Shown: positions 1 through 8,674, counted from the first letter of the stretch. The stretch: 50,673 nt of DNA from JBHEKP01 sp041859375 (GCA_041859375.1 JBHEKP010000150.1:1-50673); one strand, 5' to 3'. Numbers and translations are program-made. Notes: generated by a model from the letters alone, not told the origin.

Positions 1-2
1 CT

Positions 3-704
3 TTCTGCCGGCGCCCCGCCGCCTTCGCCCTTTCCCTCGCGCTGACTCTCGCGGGGGCGGCGGCGGGTGGGGCGCTGCTGCTGGCGGCCCCCGACGCCAA
101 GGAGGTGCTCGTGCCCTTCGCCCACATCCAGGGCGACCCGGCGGACCGGGTGGCCTGGGAGGAGGAGAACGGCGGGGGGCGGGACCAGGGCGGCCACGGG
201 GCCTTCGCCGCGATGCTCATGACGCACAACACGCGGGTGTCCATATTCACCCTCGCGCTGGGCGTCACCTTCGGGCTCGGATCGGCGGTCATGCTTTTCT
301 ACAACGGGATCATCCTCGGCGTGGTGGCGCTGGACTACGCGCGCGCGGGGCAGGCGGTGTTCCTCACGGGATGGCTGCTGCCCCACGGATCCGTGGAAAT
401 CCCCGCCATCCTGATCGCGGGCCAGGCCGCGTTCGTGCTGGCGGCGGCGCTCATCGGGCGGAACAGGCCCGAGTCGCTCCGGGCGCGCCTGCGCGCCGCC
501 GCGCCGGACACCGCCACCCTCATCACGGGCGTGGCGGTGCTGCTGGTGTGGGCGGGCGTGGTGGAGGCCTTCTTCTCGCAGTACCACGAGCCGGCGCTTC
601 CGTACCTGGTGAAAATCCTGTTCGGCGCGGCGCAGCTCGCGGCGCTCGCGGCCTTCCTGGGCTGGTCGGGGCGGCGCGGCGGCGGGGGGGCCGGGGATGC
701 GTGA
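3..704 (+). CDS. SpoIIM/DUF95-family membrane protein, 5' truncated by window edge
   Basis: The reading frame is open from the first bases, so the true start lies outside the window. The visible part has a hydrophobic segment (about residues 12-34) and then a soluble stretch. The conserved family block follows: HNTRVSIFTLALG, then a glycine-rich membrane segment ending FYNGIILG. Two or three more hydrophobic helices complete it. This block is typical of the stage II sporulation protein M-like integral membrane family, which outside spore formers often sits beside RDD proteins and MoxR/DUF58 genes. The stop overlaps the start of the RDD gene by 8 bp, so the two are co-transcribed and probably co-translated. 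A direct sporulation role is not implied; the molecular function of these non-spore homologs is unknown. Confidence 0.75.
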   Translation, partial: FCRRPAAFALSLALTLAGAAAGGALLLAAPDAKEVLVPFAHIQGDPADRVAWEEENGGGRDQGGHGAFAAMLMTHNTRVSIFTLALGVTFGLGSAVMLFYNGIILGVVALDYARAGQAVFLTGWLLPHGSVEIPAILIAGQAAFVLAAALIGRNRPESLRARLRAAAPDTATLITGVAVLLVWAGVVEAFFSQYHEPALPYLVKILFGAAQLAALAAFLGWSGRRGGGGAGDA

Positions 705-1605
705 TCGGCGGACAAAACGGCTTGTGATCACCACGCCCGAGGGGGTGTCCTTTCCGCTGCTGCTGGCGGGGCCCGGGGCGCGCTTTCTGGCGTGGCTGGT
801 GGACACCATGTGCGTGGCGGCGTCCTTCATGCTCCTGTTTTCCCTGCTCGCGGCGCTGCGCGTCCTGGCCGCGGAGGTCCATGCCGTGCTTGTGTTCCTC
901 TCGCTCTTCGCGCTGCCCGTCGGCTTCAACCTGGCCTTTGAGTGGCTGTGGCGCGGCCAGACGCCCGGCAAGCGGCTGCTGGGGCTGCGGGTCATGGACG
1001 CGCAGGGGCTGCGGCTCCAGTTCAACCAGGTGCTGCTGCGCAACCTGATGCGGGTGGTGGACATGATGCCCGCCACCTACCTCGTCGGGGGCGTGGCCTG
1101 CCAGCTCAGCCCGCGCGGCCAGCGCCTGGGCGATCTCGTGGCGAACACCGTGGTGGTGCGCACCGTCCGGGGCGGCCTCCGCGAACTGCCCCCGCCGGAG
1201 GACGGCAAGTACAACTCCTTCCGGGACCATCCCGCCGTGGAGGCGCGGCTGCGCCGCGCGTGCACCCCCCGCGAGGCGGCCCTCGCCGTGGAGGCGCTGC
1301 TGCGCCGCGACGCCCTCGACCCCGACGCGCGGGTGGCGGTGTTTGCCGCCTTTGCGGCGCATTTCAAGGCCAAGGCCGCCTTTCCGGAAGGCGTCCTCGC
1401 GGGGATTACGGACGAGCAGTATGTGCGCAACGTGGTGGACTCCCTGCACCGGTTCCGGAGCCCCGCCCTGCGGTCCATGCCGGAGGAGGACGCACCGCCG
1501 CCTCCGGCGCCCCCGCCGCCGCCCCCTCCGGTGTCACCGCCCCCGCCGCCTCCGCCCCTGGTGTCGGCGCCCCCGCCCCCGCCGCCCGGCATGCATGAAG
1601 GGTGA
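697..1605 (+). CDS. RDD-family membrane protein with proline-rich C-terminus
   Basis: 302 aa. RDD-family signatures: Arg29 and Asp36 in the first membrane segment, then GQTPGKRLLGLRV near residues 88-99, and RGQRLGDLVANTVVV near 140-154. About three transmembrane helices lie within residues 30-138. The cytosolic tail (about 160-300) holds an alpha-helical region (about 185-255) and then a run of Pro blocks with few other residues (about 266-297). RDD proteins are small multi-TM proteins implicated in transport or membrane organisation; the tail is an unusual extension and could be a protein-interaction arm. It overlaps the SpoIIM-like gene, a common pairing. A divergent copy of residues 206-258 lies just downstream at 1774-1932. 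Confidence 0.8.
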   Translation: MRDRRTKRLVITTPEGVSFPLLLAGPGARFLAWLVDTMCVAASFMLLFSLLAALRVLAAEVHAVLVFLSLFALPVGFNLAFEWLWRGQTPGKRLLGLRVMDAQGLRLQFNQVLLRNLMRVVDMMPATYLVGGVACQLSPRGQRLGDLVANTVVVRTVRGGLRELPPPEDGKYNSFRDHPAVEARLRRACTPREAALAVEALLRRDALDPDARVAVFAAFAAHFKAKAAFPEGVLAGITDEQYVRNVVDSLHRFRSPALRSMPEEDAPPPPAPPPPPPPVSPPPPPPPLVSAPPPPPPGMHEG

Positions 1606-1625
1606 GCGACGGGCATGGACGGGGC

Positions 1626-1777
1626 TATAATGCGCCCCCCAACCCGGCAAGGAGGCGGACGCCATGGGCGAACTGATTTACACCTTTGCGAGCATCGCCT
1701 CGCGCTTCAAAAACGGAACTACGGCGCTGACGGGCATGCGCCGGCTGGCGGACACGCTGCACCCGCTCGGGGTGCCC
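1626..1777. repeat. Direct repeat copy A (duplicated promoter and start of deacetylase-like gene)
   Basis: 152 bp that recur at 4717-4866 with only a 2-bp indel in the C tract after TATAATG and one base substitution. The unit holds a -10-like TATAAT, the AAGGAGG ribosome site and the first codons of the 4753 gene. It bounds the inserted segment on the left. Confidence 0.95.
1664..1777 (+). pseudogene. Truncated 5' copy of the deacetylase-like gene
   Basis: Starts with the same ATG, ribosome site and first 38 codons as the intact gene at 4753. Homology stops abruptly at 1777, and the frame runs on into unrelated sequence to a stop at 1870. It still has promoter and SD, so a short aberrant peptide could be made. 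It is a by-product of the insertion between the two direct repeats. Confidence 0.85.
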
Positions 1778-1932
1778 TTAATCACGACGCACGGGTGGCC
1801 TTGTTCTGCTCCTTCGAAAACCATTTCAAAGCCAATGTCTCCTTCCCGGAAAGCATCCTCGAAGTCATGACTAATGATCAGTATGTGCGTGGCGTGTTGG
1901 ACTCCCTGCACCGGTTAACGAACCCCGCCGCC
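1774..1932 (+). pseudogene. Remnant of an RDD-gene 3' part (divergent copy)
   Basis: In the frame of 1774 the translation matches the C-terminal helical part of the RDD protein (encoded at 1312-1470). 29 of 51 aligned residues are identical, including DARVA, HFK, FPE, QYVR and DSLHR. No start, no membrane domain and no proline tail remain. The join to the truncated deacetylase start has a 4-5 base microhomology (TGCCC). This divergent allele, rather than a fresh copy of the neighbour, suggests DNA from a related strain or an older paralog. Confidence 0.75.
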
Positions 1933-1949
1933 ACTAGCATAGCGAGCTC

Positions 1950-3083
1950 TTACCGCTCAATACGTTTCCAGTTGTTTTTGTCTGTAGCGTAGGAGAGACT
2001 TATCGTCACCGCCGCCTCATACGAAAGCGCCATTACCCCCTCGGCCGCAGCCCTTCGTTCCTGCTCGGCAAGTGCTTCCGCCCGCACATCAGGCATCATA
2101 CTGAGCAATAACGCCACGGCATGATCCGCGCGGGTGGGGTATGGAACCAACACGTCGCCTTTGGTTTCCTGATAAGGCGTGATGTCTTGGGTGAAGGGCA
2201 ACAAAAATTCTGCAATTTCCGGACGTCTAATGTAAACGAGTTCCCCGGCGTTGTCCAGTAGTTGCTCCGGTGTCGAACTATTCCGCATGACCGTGGCAAT
2301 ACAGGCATGGATGTCTGGAGACTCATAAATGCGCGCGCTGGCACGCATCGCCGCCCAAGTCAACGAACCTTTCCACGTCTCACATGACAGCAGCCTGGCG
2401 GGTTCTGTTTCGCCGCGTATTTGCTTGTCAAGCTCAATGGCCTGAGCAAGATGGGGTTTGACCGATTCCATGCCCGCCACGCCGCAGGCGCCAATCAAAA
2501 AATTAAGCGTTCCGGTACTGTCCCTTTCCTGAAGAAGTAATGCCAAGGCCTGTTCCATGGAATTCCTCGCCGAGCCTGAAAAATCACGGCTTAGCGTGAA
2601 CAAGCGCATGCCATCCCGGATAACAGCCAATGCCTCGCGCCGTCGCCCCGCATCCTCCTTGTTTCCCAGCCAGTCCAGCATGGATGCGGCCAGTGTTTCC
2701 ACAGCGGAAACACGGATTTCCAGATTAGATGAATTCGCTGAAAAGGCCGCGTAATTGCCGTAGGCTTCCCGCATGACCCAGATTGAAGGGTCATGGAAAA
2801 GCGGGGGAAACATTGGGAGAAATATTTCGGCACCCCGCTCACAAAGATCCCTCACATTAACCAACGAGGGGTCTATACTGTTTGCATGTTGCCTGACTCC
2901 CGCCACATAACGTGCGAAGAGTTCCTCATTTGAAAATTCTTCGAGCTGTTTTCTTCTCGCTTCGTCAGTATTTATGGTAGCGTTATTGTCTGATTGGCCT
3001 TGAGCAAGTCCAGTAATTATAAAAAAGGCCATAATTGAAAAAGCGACTACTCTGTATCGATAAATAACTAACACAAATTCCAT
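1950..3083 (-). CDS. Secreted or membrane-anchored helical protein of unknown function
   Basis: 377 aa from the ATG at 3083, chosen because GGAAAGGAG stands about 8 bases upstream. A longer frame exists but would overlap the gene above. The first 30 residues form an uncleaved anchor or a signal peptide (hydrophobic 8-26). The rest is rich in Ala, Leu and Glu and looks like an all-alpha repeat fold of HEAT or TPR type. No catalytic motif was recognised. It lies 19 bp downstream of the metzincin-like gene on the same strand, so the two probably form one operon, and both are part of the DNA inserted between the direct repeats. It is less AT-rich than its partner. Confidence 0.65.
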   Translation of the reverse strand: MEFVLVIYRYRVVAFSIMAFFIITGLAQGQSDNNATINTDEARRKQLEEFSNEELFARYVAGVRQHANSIDPSLVNVRDLCERGAEIFLPMFPPLFHDPSIWVMREAYGNYAAFSANSSNLEIRVSAVETLAASMLDWLGNKEDAGRRREALAVIRDGMRLFTLSRDFSGSARNSMEQALALLLQERDSTGTLNFLIGACGVAGMESVKPHLAQAIELDKQIRGETEPARLLSCETWKGSLTWAAMRASARIYESPDIHACIATVMRNSSTPEQLLDNAGELVYIRRPEIAEFLLPFTQDITPYQETKGDVLVPYPTRADHAVALLLSMMPDVRAEALAEQERRAAAEGVMALSYEAAVTISLSYATDKNNWKRIER

Positions 3084-3102
3084 AATAAACTCCTTTCCTC
3101 TA

Positions 3103-4212
3103 TCAATATTGCCATTTTCCAGCAACTTCCTTATGAATCTGATCCCATTGATCTTTTCTAAGAACAGTATTCGTGCCAATTGGAACTGAATAACCCATAA
3201 GATTTGATGTGTCATAATGTAACACTGCGTTTGGATTCTCAGACTGGTAAAAATCAGGTAGCTTCCCTATCATATGTCCAACTTCATGAGCAATTGTTTG
3301 AAAAAAAACAGGTTGATTAGATGAGCATGCCACAAACCCAAAGCGTCCTCCAAGGTATGCATAACCTCCTGCATTTTGTATATATGGAGGAACTATAAAA
3401 ATTACATAATTATTATTTCCGAATATTTGGCCACATGAATCGATTATTGCTTGGGGTTCTGTGGTGGTTTTTTGTATATTTGGATTTACATAAGGATCTT
3501 GATATTGTTCAAAATTCAAATATTCATTATTATCTAAATCATATACAGATTGCACTAAATTTGGATACAAGATTACATTAAATTTCACTACACATTGATT
3601 ATAGACAATATTATTAAGAAAGTTTTCAAGCATTGTAGAATTTAATAGGGTGCATTGTTGATTAATGACAACAACTTGAAACAATAATGTCTTTGGCTCC
3701 TGATATGCCACTACATTCAAACCACCTAAAATTTCCCCTGTAGCTGTGCTAAATGCATGAAACCCTGTCTCTGCTTTATCCATTATAGAAGCGGCATTAA
3801 GGCGAGTCCCATTAACATTATTACAAATATTTGCGTCACGAACTGTAAATATCTCCTGACTATTGCTAACAGAAAATTCGGTATATTCTCCCCCTTTTAT
3901 TGATAACCAAGAAAATACTGTATCAGCCATATATAATCGTTGATCAAAACCATATTTCGTATTAACATTTTTTGTAAATGATATTGGCCACGGGAAAGAA
4001 TTATTTAATGCACGTTCAATTAGATAAAGCGCCGATATGTTTCCATAATCGTCAATAATAAATTTCGGGGATGTATCAACTGGGCTATTTGATTTTATAA
4101 TAAGCTCCTTGTAATTTGAATTTTGAATTAGGGGCGGAACTTCCGTTTGGTTTGTCACAAGGGTAAAGTTATCTTTGTAAGATCTATTTATTTTTCCATT
4201 TATATAAAGCAT
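3103..4212 (-). CDS. Metzincin-like zinc metalloprotease, AT-rich
   Basis: 369 aa from the ATG at 4212. The active-site motif is HEVGHMIGKLPDF (His309, Glu310, His313, Gly316), followed by a Met-turn-like NLMGYS about 25 residues later, so it reads as a metzincin. The third zinc ligand is odd: the classical position after HExxHxxGxx holds Pro, and Asp320 lies one residue further, as in snapalysin-type HExxHxxGxxD but with one residue inserted. The N-terminal two thirds resemble no family known to me. An upstream TTG at 4311 would lengthen the frame, but it coincides with the -35 box of a good promoter, so the later ATG is preferred. The start is uncertain: SD is weak and no signal peptide is visible, so the N-terminus may be truncated. 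Base composition differs sharply from the flanks. Confidence 0.6.
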   Translation of the reverse strand: MLYINGKINRSYKDNFTLVTNQTEVPPLIQNSNYKELIIKSNSPVDTSPKFIIDDYGNISALYLIERALNNSFPWPISFTKNVNTKYGFDQRLYMADTVFSWLSIKGGEYTEFSVSNSQEIFTVRDANICNNVNGTRLNAASIMDKAETGFHAFSTATGEILGGLNVVAYQEPKTLLFQVVVINQQCTLLNSTMLENFLNNIVYNQCVVKFNVILYPNLVQSVYDLDNNEYLNFEQYQDPYVNPNIQKTTTEPQAIIDSCGQIFGNNNYVIFIVPPYIQNAGGYAYLGGRFGFVACSSNQPVFFQTIAHEVGHMIGKLPDFYQSENPNAVLHYDTSNLMGYSVPIGTNTVLRKDQWDQIHKEVAGKWQY

Positions 4213-4282
4213 ATCGCTATTTCTACTAGATCGGACAAAATTACGACCCAATTTACCCAAAAAAATTTTTTTTCTTTGTATA

Positions 4283-4311
4283 ACTATATCGTATTTTTCT
4301 GTGCTTGTCAA
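4283..4311 (-). promoter_or_regulatory. Sigma70-like promoter for the metzincin operon
   Basis: TTGACA, 17 bases, TATAGT on the minus strand. Transcription would begin near 4276, which excludes the upstream TTG at 4311 as start codon. The surroundings are AT-rich, so a chance match is possible. Confidence 0.5.
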
Positions 4312-4312
4312 G

Positions 4313-4716
4313 TGCTGTTTTATACAAAACTAGTAGAAAGGCCTTTTCAGGAGAAGCGCTCTCCGTTTAAATTATTAACTACCTGCAGAACCTGTGGTAT
4401 GAGGAAGGACCCTAAAAGCGACAAAATAGTGATGCCTTGTATGCATGTCGTGCAGGCCGTATGTGATTGTGTTCAAGAGTATCCGCTGAACTTTAGCCCA
4501 TTCTTTTTTGTCTCAAATTTTAATCGGGGCTCAAAGAGAGGCCTGACATAGTTTGTATCTTAGCATGGTTTTTCGAATAGGCTTTAGCCATGTGACTTCG
4601 CTGGAGATAACGTGGTATTCCTTTGATTGCCCACGCTGGAACAAGGGAGCCGGTAGGTTAACTTTAATTTGGGGACTGTACACCGTCCCGGCATGGCGGG
4701 ACGCGCCGGACGCGGG
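4313..4716. other. Intergenic stretch, no gene seen
   Basis: About 400 bases between the metzincin promoter and the second direct repeat. A plus-strand frame through it (4147-4551) has no ribosome site or recognisable protein. A short GGGAC/GTCCC hairpin lies at 4672-4689. Nothing else was recognised. Confidence 0.5.
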
Positions 4717-4866
4717 TATAATGCCCCCCAACCCGGCAAGGAGGCGGACGCCATGGGCGAACTGATTTACACCTTTGCGAGCATCGCCTCGCGCTTCAAA
4801 AACGGAACCACGGCGCTGACGGGCATGCGCCGGCTGGCGGACACGCTGCACCCGCTCGGGGTGCCC
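4717..4866. repeat. Direct repeat copy B
   Basis: 150 bp, partner of 1626-1777. It contains the TATAAT at 4717-4722, AAGGAGG at 4738-4744 and codons 1-38 of the intact gene. It marks the right border of the inserted DNA. Confidence 0.95.
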
Positions 4867-6078
4867 GTGACCTGGCTGGTGAGCCCGGACTCGGCACGCG
4901 CCGCGGCGGCGCAAATCACGGAATGGCACGACGCCTTCGGCGACGAGGTGGCGGTGGCCCCGCCGGAGCTGTCCATCTCCCACCTGGTGGCCGACGCGCC
5001 CTACGGGGCGAGGCGCGACCGCTATGCCGCCGCCCGCGACGCCATACAGAAGGTGATGCCCTGGGCGGAGTGCGCCGTGGCGGCGGGCCACACGGACCCG
5101 GACATTGTCCGCATCTGCGCGGAGCTGGGCTTTGAGGGGCTCTGGGGCTTCTGCTGGGAGCAGATTGAGGTGGACGACATCACCGACCGGGGCTGCCCCT
5201 GGGGCTTTTATTACATGGACCGGGACGACCGGCTCCGTCCCGCGCGGGGGCGCGGCCCCGTGGCCATGGAGTGGACCGCCCACGACCTGCTCAAGACCTT
5301 CCACAGCGGCAGCCCCTGGCTCTACTCGACGGATCCCAACGATGTGGGGCGGGGCGGCCTCTGCGCCTGGGAGGACACGGACTACTGGAAGGCGGTGGCG
5401 GACCAGTACCTGCGGAACACGCGGCACAACGGCCAGGTGATCCTGCTCCAGCACCAGGAGTCGCACGAGATGGAAATCGCCGACGGCTGGCGCTGCTACA
5501 CGGAGGAGGACATCCGCGAGGCGCTCGTGTTTCTCGACGCTTTTGTGCGCCACCTGAAACCGAAGGCGCGCATCATGACCCTGGCGCAGGCGGCCCGCGC
5601 CTACCGGGAGCGGAACGAACACACGGCGTCCTCGTACATGCTGTGGGACGACGTCCCCGCGCCGCGCCACAACCCCGACTACGCCTGGAACAACTGCCCC
5701 GGCCCGTGGCCGAGGACCTTCCTGTTTTACGACCGGGACGCGCAGATGGTGTTTGTGGACGGCCAGGTCCATCCCGTGTGCCTGCGCAACTATGGCAAGG
5801 CCTGGGACCGGCTGGATTACTACGCGGAACACCGCATCCCCCGCCCGAAACTCATCCGCAACACCCAGTTCACCTGGAGCCGCGAGATTGAAATTGTGGT
5901 GGAAAGCGACCGGGCGCTGCCCTACGGGCTCACCCTCTGGGGCGATTACAGCCTCTACCAGTTGGGCGACTGCCCGGGGCTGATAGAGGGAAAAATCCTG
6001 CCCCATGAACTGCTTTTCCTGAGGTACGACCTGCAACCGGGCGAAAACCGCCTCCTCATCCGGCTCCAGGGGAAATAG
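4753..6078 (+). CDS. Polysaccharide deacetylase-like (glycoside hydrolase/deacetylase barrel) protein
   Basis: 441 aa. Start chosen at the ATG with AAGGAGG 8 bases upstream. No signal peptide, so cytoplasmic. Residues 1-290 look like a (beta/alpha)7 barrel of the NodB/GH38/GH57 type: a short strand, then TALTGMRRLADTLHPLGVPVTWLVSP, the arrangement in which deacetylases search a ligand along the barrel. HTDPDIVRIC and QHQESHEME supply His, Asp and Glu residues suited to metal binding. The C-terminal about 100 residues form a beta-rich domain. Substrate is not predictable, and I do not recognise a specific family. The promoter region and first 38 codons are duplicated 3 kb upstream. It converges on the sugar-isomerase gene. 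Confidence 0.6.
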   Translation: MGELIYTFASIASRFKNGTTALTGMRRLADTLHPLGVPVTWLVSPDSARAAAAQITEWHDAFGDEVAVAPPELSISHLVADAPYGARRDRYAAARDAIQKVMPWAECAVAAGHTDPDIVRICAELGFEGLWGFCWEQIEVDDITDRGCPWGFYYMDRDDRLRPARGRGPVAMEWTAHDLLKTFHSGSPWLYSTDPNDVGRGGLCAWEDTDYWKAVADQYLRNTRHNGQVILLQHQESHEMEIADGWRCYTEEDIREALVFLDAFVRHLKPKARIMTLAQAARAYRERNEHTASSYMLWDDVPAPRHNPDYAWNNCPGPWPRTFLFYDRDAQMVFVDGQVHPVCLRNYGKAWDRLDYYAEHRIPRPKLIRNTQFTWSREIEIVVESDRALPYGLTLWGDYSLYQLGDCPGLIEGKILPHELLFLRYDLQPGENRLLIRLQGK

Positions 6079-6082
6079 CCCC

Positions 6083-6122
6083 AAAAAAAGGGTGGCCCCC
6101 CGGTGGGTGGGACTGGGGGGCC
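6083..6122 (-). terminator. Rho-independent terminator between convergent genes
   Basis: An 11-bp stem (6094-6104 with 6112-6122, one G-T type mismatch) with a 7-base loop. On the minus strand a run of seven T follows (6083-6089). It ends the gene at 6197-7075 and may also slow transcription from the other side. Confidence 0.65.
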
Positions 6123-6196
6123 TGCATGCCCCATGGGGGCACGCGCAAGGGTTTCATGCAATTGGACCCGCCGCCGCCCGCCGGGGTTTCGCCCCG

Positions 6197-7075
6197 TTAA
6201 TATCCGGCTTCCGCCGCCGCGCGGCGCAGGTTGGCCAGGCCCAGCGTGATGCCCCTGACGGGCTCCTCGATGCCCTCGAATTCCAGGGAAACGATGCCGT
6301 TGTAGCCCGCCCGTTTCAGAATCCCAAGGCACTGCGCCACCGGCACCTCGCCGTGGCCCAGCACCGCGCCCCGCAGCCGGTTGCCCGCCCGCGTGGGAAA
6401 CCAGCCCCCGCCGGGGTCCGGCGACGACCCCGCCTTCCAGTGGAAGTCCTTGGCGTGCACATGAAACACATACGGCGCCAGCCGCCCCACCGCCCGCGCG
6501 GGGCCCTCGTCGGCGCACATGAAATTGCCCAAGTCCAGCAGCACCCCGAAGTTGGGGTGATCCACCGCGTCCACCAGCCGCTCCACCCGTTCGCTGTCCT
6601 GGCAGAAATAGCCGTGGTTTTCCACCATCGTCCGGATGCCCATCTCCGCCGCATGCTCCGTCACCATGCGGCAGCCCCGCGCCATGCGCGGCAGCGCGCT
6701 GTCAAAACTTTTCAGTCCGCCCCGGTCCGGCGGCCAGCCCCAGCCCGCGTCGTGGCGCATCATCGGCGCGCCCAGCGCCGCCGCCACGGCCAGTTCGCCC
6801 CTCAGCCGCCCCACTTCCGCCTCCAGGCACCCCCCCGAGCCGCACAGCAAATCCGCCGGTATGGTGTACGCCGCCACCTCCAGGCCCGCCGCCGCGCAGG
6901 CATCGCGCACCCGCGGCGCGAAGGACAGGGCGTCCGTCCCCTCCGGCGGCAGCAGCCCCGCAAACTCAATTACCTCAAACCCCAACTCCTTCGCCTTCGG
7001 GATGATGTCCATGAACCCCATCGCCCCCGCCTCCACCGCCTGGCTGAAACTGTACGAACTCACGCCGATCTTCAT
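6197..7075 (-). CDS. Sugar phosphate isomerase/epimerase (xylose isomerase-like TIM barrel)
   Basis: 292 aa, a typical length for the AP-endonuclease-2/xylose isomerase-like superfamily. The start at 7075 follows AAGGAG; an upstream extension in frame has no ribosome site. Starts with KIGVSSYSF (first barrel strand). Likely metal ligands are Glu152 (VENHG), Asp181 (LLDLGN), His207 (HVHAKD) and Glu265 or Glu267 (SLEFEG). Such proteins interconvert ketoses and aldoses or epimerise sugars using a divalent metal. No signal peptide, so cytoplasmic. Substrate cannot be told from sequence. It is transcribed alone, convergent with the deacetylase-like gene and divergent from the secreted protein at 7247. 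Confidence 0.8.
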   Translation of the reverse strand: MKIGVSSYSFSQAVEAGAMGFMDIIPKAKELGFEVIEFAGLLPPEGTDALSFAPRVRDACAAAGLEVAAYTIPADLLCGSGGCLEAEVGRLRGELAVAAALGAPMMRHDAGWGWPPDRGGLKSFDSALPRMARGCRMVTEHAAEMGIRTMVENHGYFCQDSERVERLVDAVDHPNFGVLLDLGNFMCADEGPARAVGRLAPYVFHVHAKDFHWKAGSSPDPGGGWFPTRAGNRLRGAVLGHGEVPVAQCLGILKRAGYNGIVSLEFEGIEEPVRGITLGLANLRRAAAEAGY

Positions 7076-7192
7076 GCGCCGCTCCTTCTCCCCGGCCCGT
7101 CTCCGCCCACTATAATCCATCCCGCCCCGCGCCCCAAAACACTGAACCGTGGGGGATGGGAAAAAGGGTGGCCGAACCCCCTCGTTCATCTT

Positions 7193-7198
7193 TATAAT
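7193..7198 (+). promoter_or_regulatory. -10 box upstream of the 7247 gene
   Basis: Exact TATAAT about 49 bases ahead of the GTG start. No convincing -35 is present in the GC-rich sequence before it. Confidence 0.45.
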
Positions 7199-7246
7199 TG
7201 TCGAGGTGTTAACCGCCCCAGCGGGATGGAATGGAGGAATCGGAAC

Positions 7247-8401
7247 GTGTCTACTGCGTCAAAATGGTTCTATTGGTTCAGTTCCCTCGCCATGCTGGGC
7301 GGATTTCTCCTCTTTTCACCCAATGCCGCCGCCGACACATTCAAACGGACACCCGCCAACGGCGAGGATGCCGTGTGTTATGACATTAGCGCCGACGGGA
7401 ATATACTTCGCCTAGACTATGCACAGCAGAAGATGACGGTTCTCGGCACTGTGCCATTGAAAGGGAGTTCGCCGGACATATGCGTGTATGGGGCGATAGC
7501 CCCTGATGGTCGCGCGGCGTGGCTGCTCTTTCAAACATTAAAGGCCAACTGGACGCACAGTGCGCTGCACCATTTCGACATGGCGGAACAAAACCTGCGG
7601 GCGGCGGGCCATACGATCGAGACCGCCGGGGACTTCGCCATGGTCGCGGCAAGTTCCATGGCGTTCTATTGCGCGGAAACACCTTCAGAACCGGCGCTGC
7701 TGGTGAGGAAAACAGCCGATGGTTTTGAGAAACTCACCGCGAAATTCACCTTTGGCGGATGGCGCATTTTTTCCACCGCACCGGGTGGTGCTCTATTCTT
7801 GAGGCCCAATGCATACGGACCCGGTTATCTTTGTATTCAAACGGGCAGCGGCAGCGTTGTCCGGCACGGCACGGCGGAGGTTTTATGGGGCAGACAGGAT
7901 GTCTCGCGTGTGGGAATCAGCAATATTTGTGGTAACTACGGTCTGGTTGGTTGTGGGGCATCCGACGGCACACGTCTTTGCGCCATTCAAAACCTTGAGA
8001 CAAACGAGACCATTGCGGTTATTCCAAATGTTCCCGAAGGGGAGGCCGAGGCATGTCTGCACCGAATTGGCAGGGAGACACTGGCCATTGATGTTTTTTG
8101 CGGCGCCCATAACATCACCACAAAGGAGTTCCAATATTCAGGGCTTGTGAGGCGGTATGTTGTTGATCTCAAAAAGAAGTCCTTCTCAGGCCCCGAGGAA
8201 TTCAACTTTGAGCCCGCCACACAATTGATGCTCCGTGTGGGGACGGAACTCAGATCATGCCCCAGGCACCACTTCGGCTATGTGGGCATGCGTGACTTCG
8301 CGCATGGCGTTCAGATGGACACGCCTCTGGAAACATGGGATGACCGGACGCGACGAATTGACTTGTTGCGGTCCCGGCTGGCTGAAAAGCAGAATGAATG
8401 A
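7247..8401 (+). CDS. Secreted protein of unknown function, possible beta-propeller
   Basis: 384 aa. GTG start chosen because GGAGG lies 9 bases upstream; an earlier in-frame ATG at 7226 has no SD. Residues 1-26 are a signal peptide (Lys6, hydrophobic 7-20, cleavage near AAA-D). The mature part has repeated short beta strands alternating with 'DG' or 'NG' turns and Gly-rich strands. This suggests a WD40-like or TolB-like propeller, but no repeat is clear enough to name. Several Cys residues in the second half (LCIQ, ICGNYG, GCGAS, LCAI) could form disulfides in the periplasm. Monocistronic, followed by a hairpin terminator. Confidence 0.6.
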   Translation: MSTASKWFYWFSSLAMLGGFLLFSPNAAADTFKRTPANGEDAVCYDISADGNILRLDYAQQKMTVLGTVPLKGSSPDICVYGAIAPDGRAAWLLFQTLKANWTHSALHHFDMAEQNLRAAGHTIETAGDFAMVAASSMAFYCAETPSEPALLVRKTADGFEKLTAKFTFGGWRIFSTAPGGALFLRPNAYGPGYLCIQTGSGSVVRHGTAEVLWGRQDVSRVGISNICGNYGLVGCGASDGTRLCAIQNLETNETIAVIPNVPEGEAEACLHRIGRETLAIDVFCGAHNITTKEFQYSGLVRRYVVDLKKKSFSGPEEFNFEPATQLMLRVGTELRSCPRHHFGYVGMRDFAHGVQMDTPLETWDDRTRRIDLLRSRLAEKQNE

Positions 8402-8425
8402 TGCGCCGTGAAGAGACGGCAGGAA

Positions 8426-8447
8426 AGCGGAAACCCGCCGCTTTTTT
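8426..8447 (+). terminator. Terminator after the 7247 gene
   Basis: Stem AGCGG/CCGCT with a 7-base loop and a run of six T, starting 25 bases after the stop. Confidence 0.5.
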
Positions 8448-8601
8448 CGCGTGCCAATCATACCCCCAAAACGCCTTTCTCGTGGCCGCAAAGGACAATC
8501 TTCCCGACTCGGTCTGTTAAAATATACAGGCAGACATCAAAACATGTCCAAGACTCCCGCCCAAACAGCCTACTTCTGCCGTATATGGCGGTTAAAAAGG
8601 G

Positions 8602-8630
8602 TTGATTTTTTGAAAAAGACATGGTATCCT
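8602..8630 (+). promoter_or_regulatory. Candidate promoter of the 8675 gene
   Basis: TTGATT, 17 bases, TATCCT, about 45 bases before the start codon. The -35 is good, the -10 moderate. The rest of 8402-8674 contains only the terminator and no gene. Confidence 0.4.
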
Positions 8631-8674
8631 ACAATCGGTTCAGTTAAGAAAATCAACTTAAAGGAGGAAGTTAC

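Noticed and set aside
4147..4551. 134-residue plus-strand frame
   Set aside because: Overlaps the metzincin gene antisense, no SD, and low-complexity translation with no recognisable protein.
4531..6084. 517-residue minus-strand frame
   Set aside because: Antisense to the deacetylase-like gene; biased composition.
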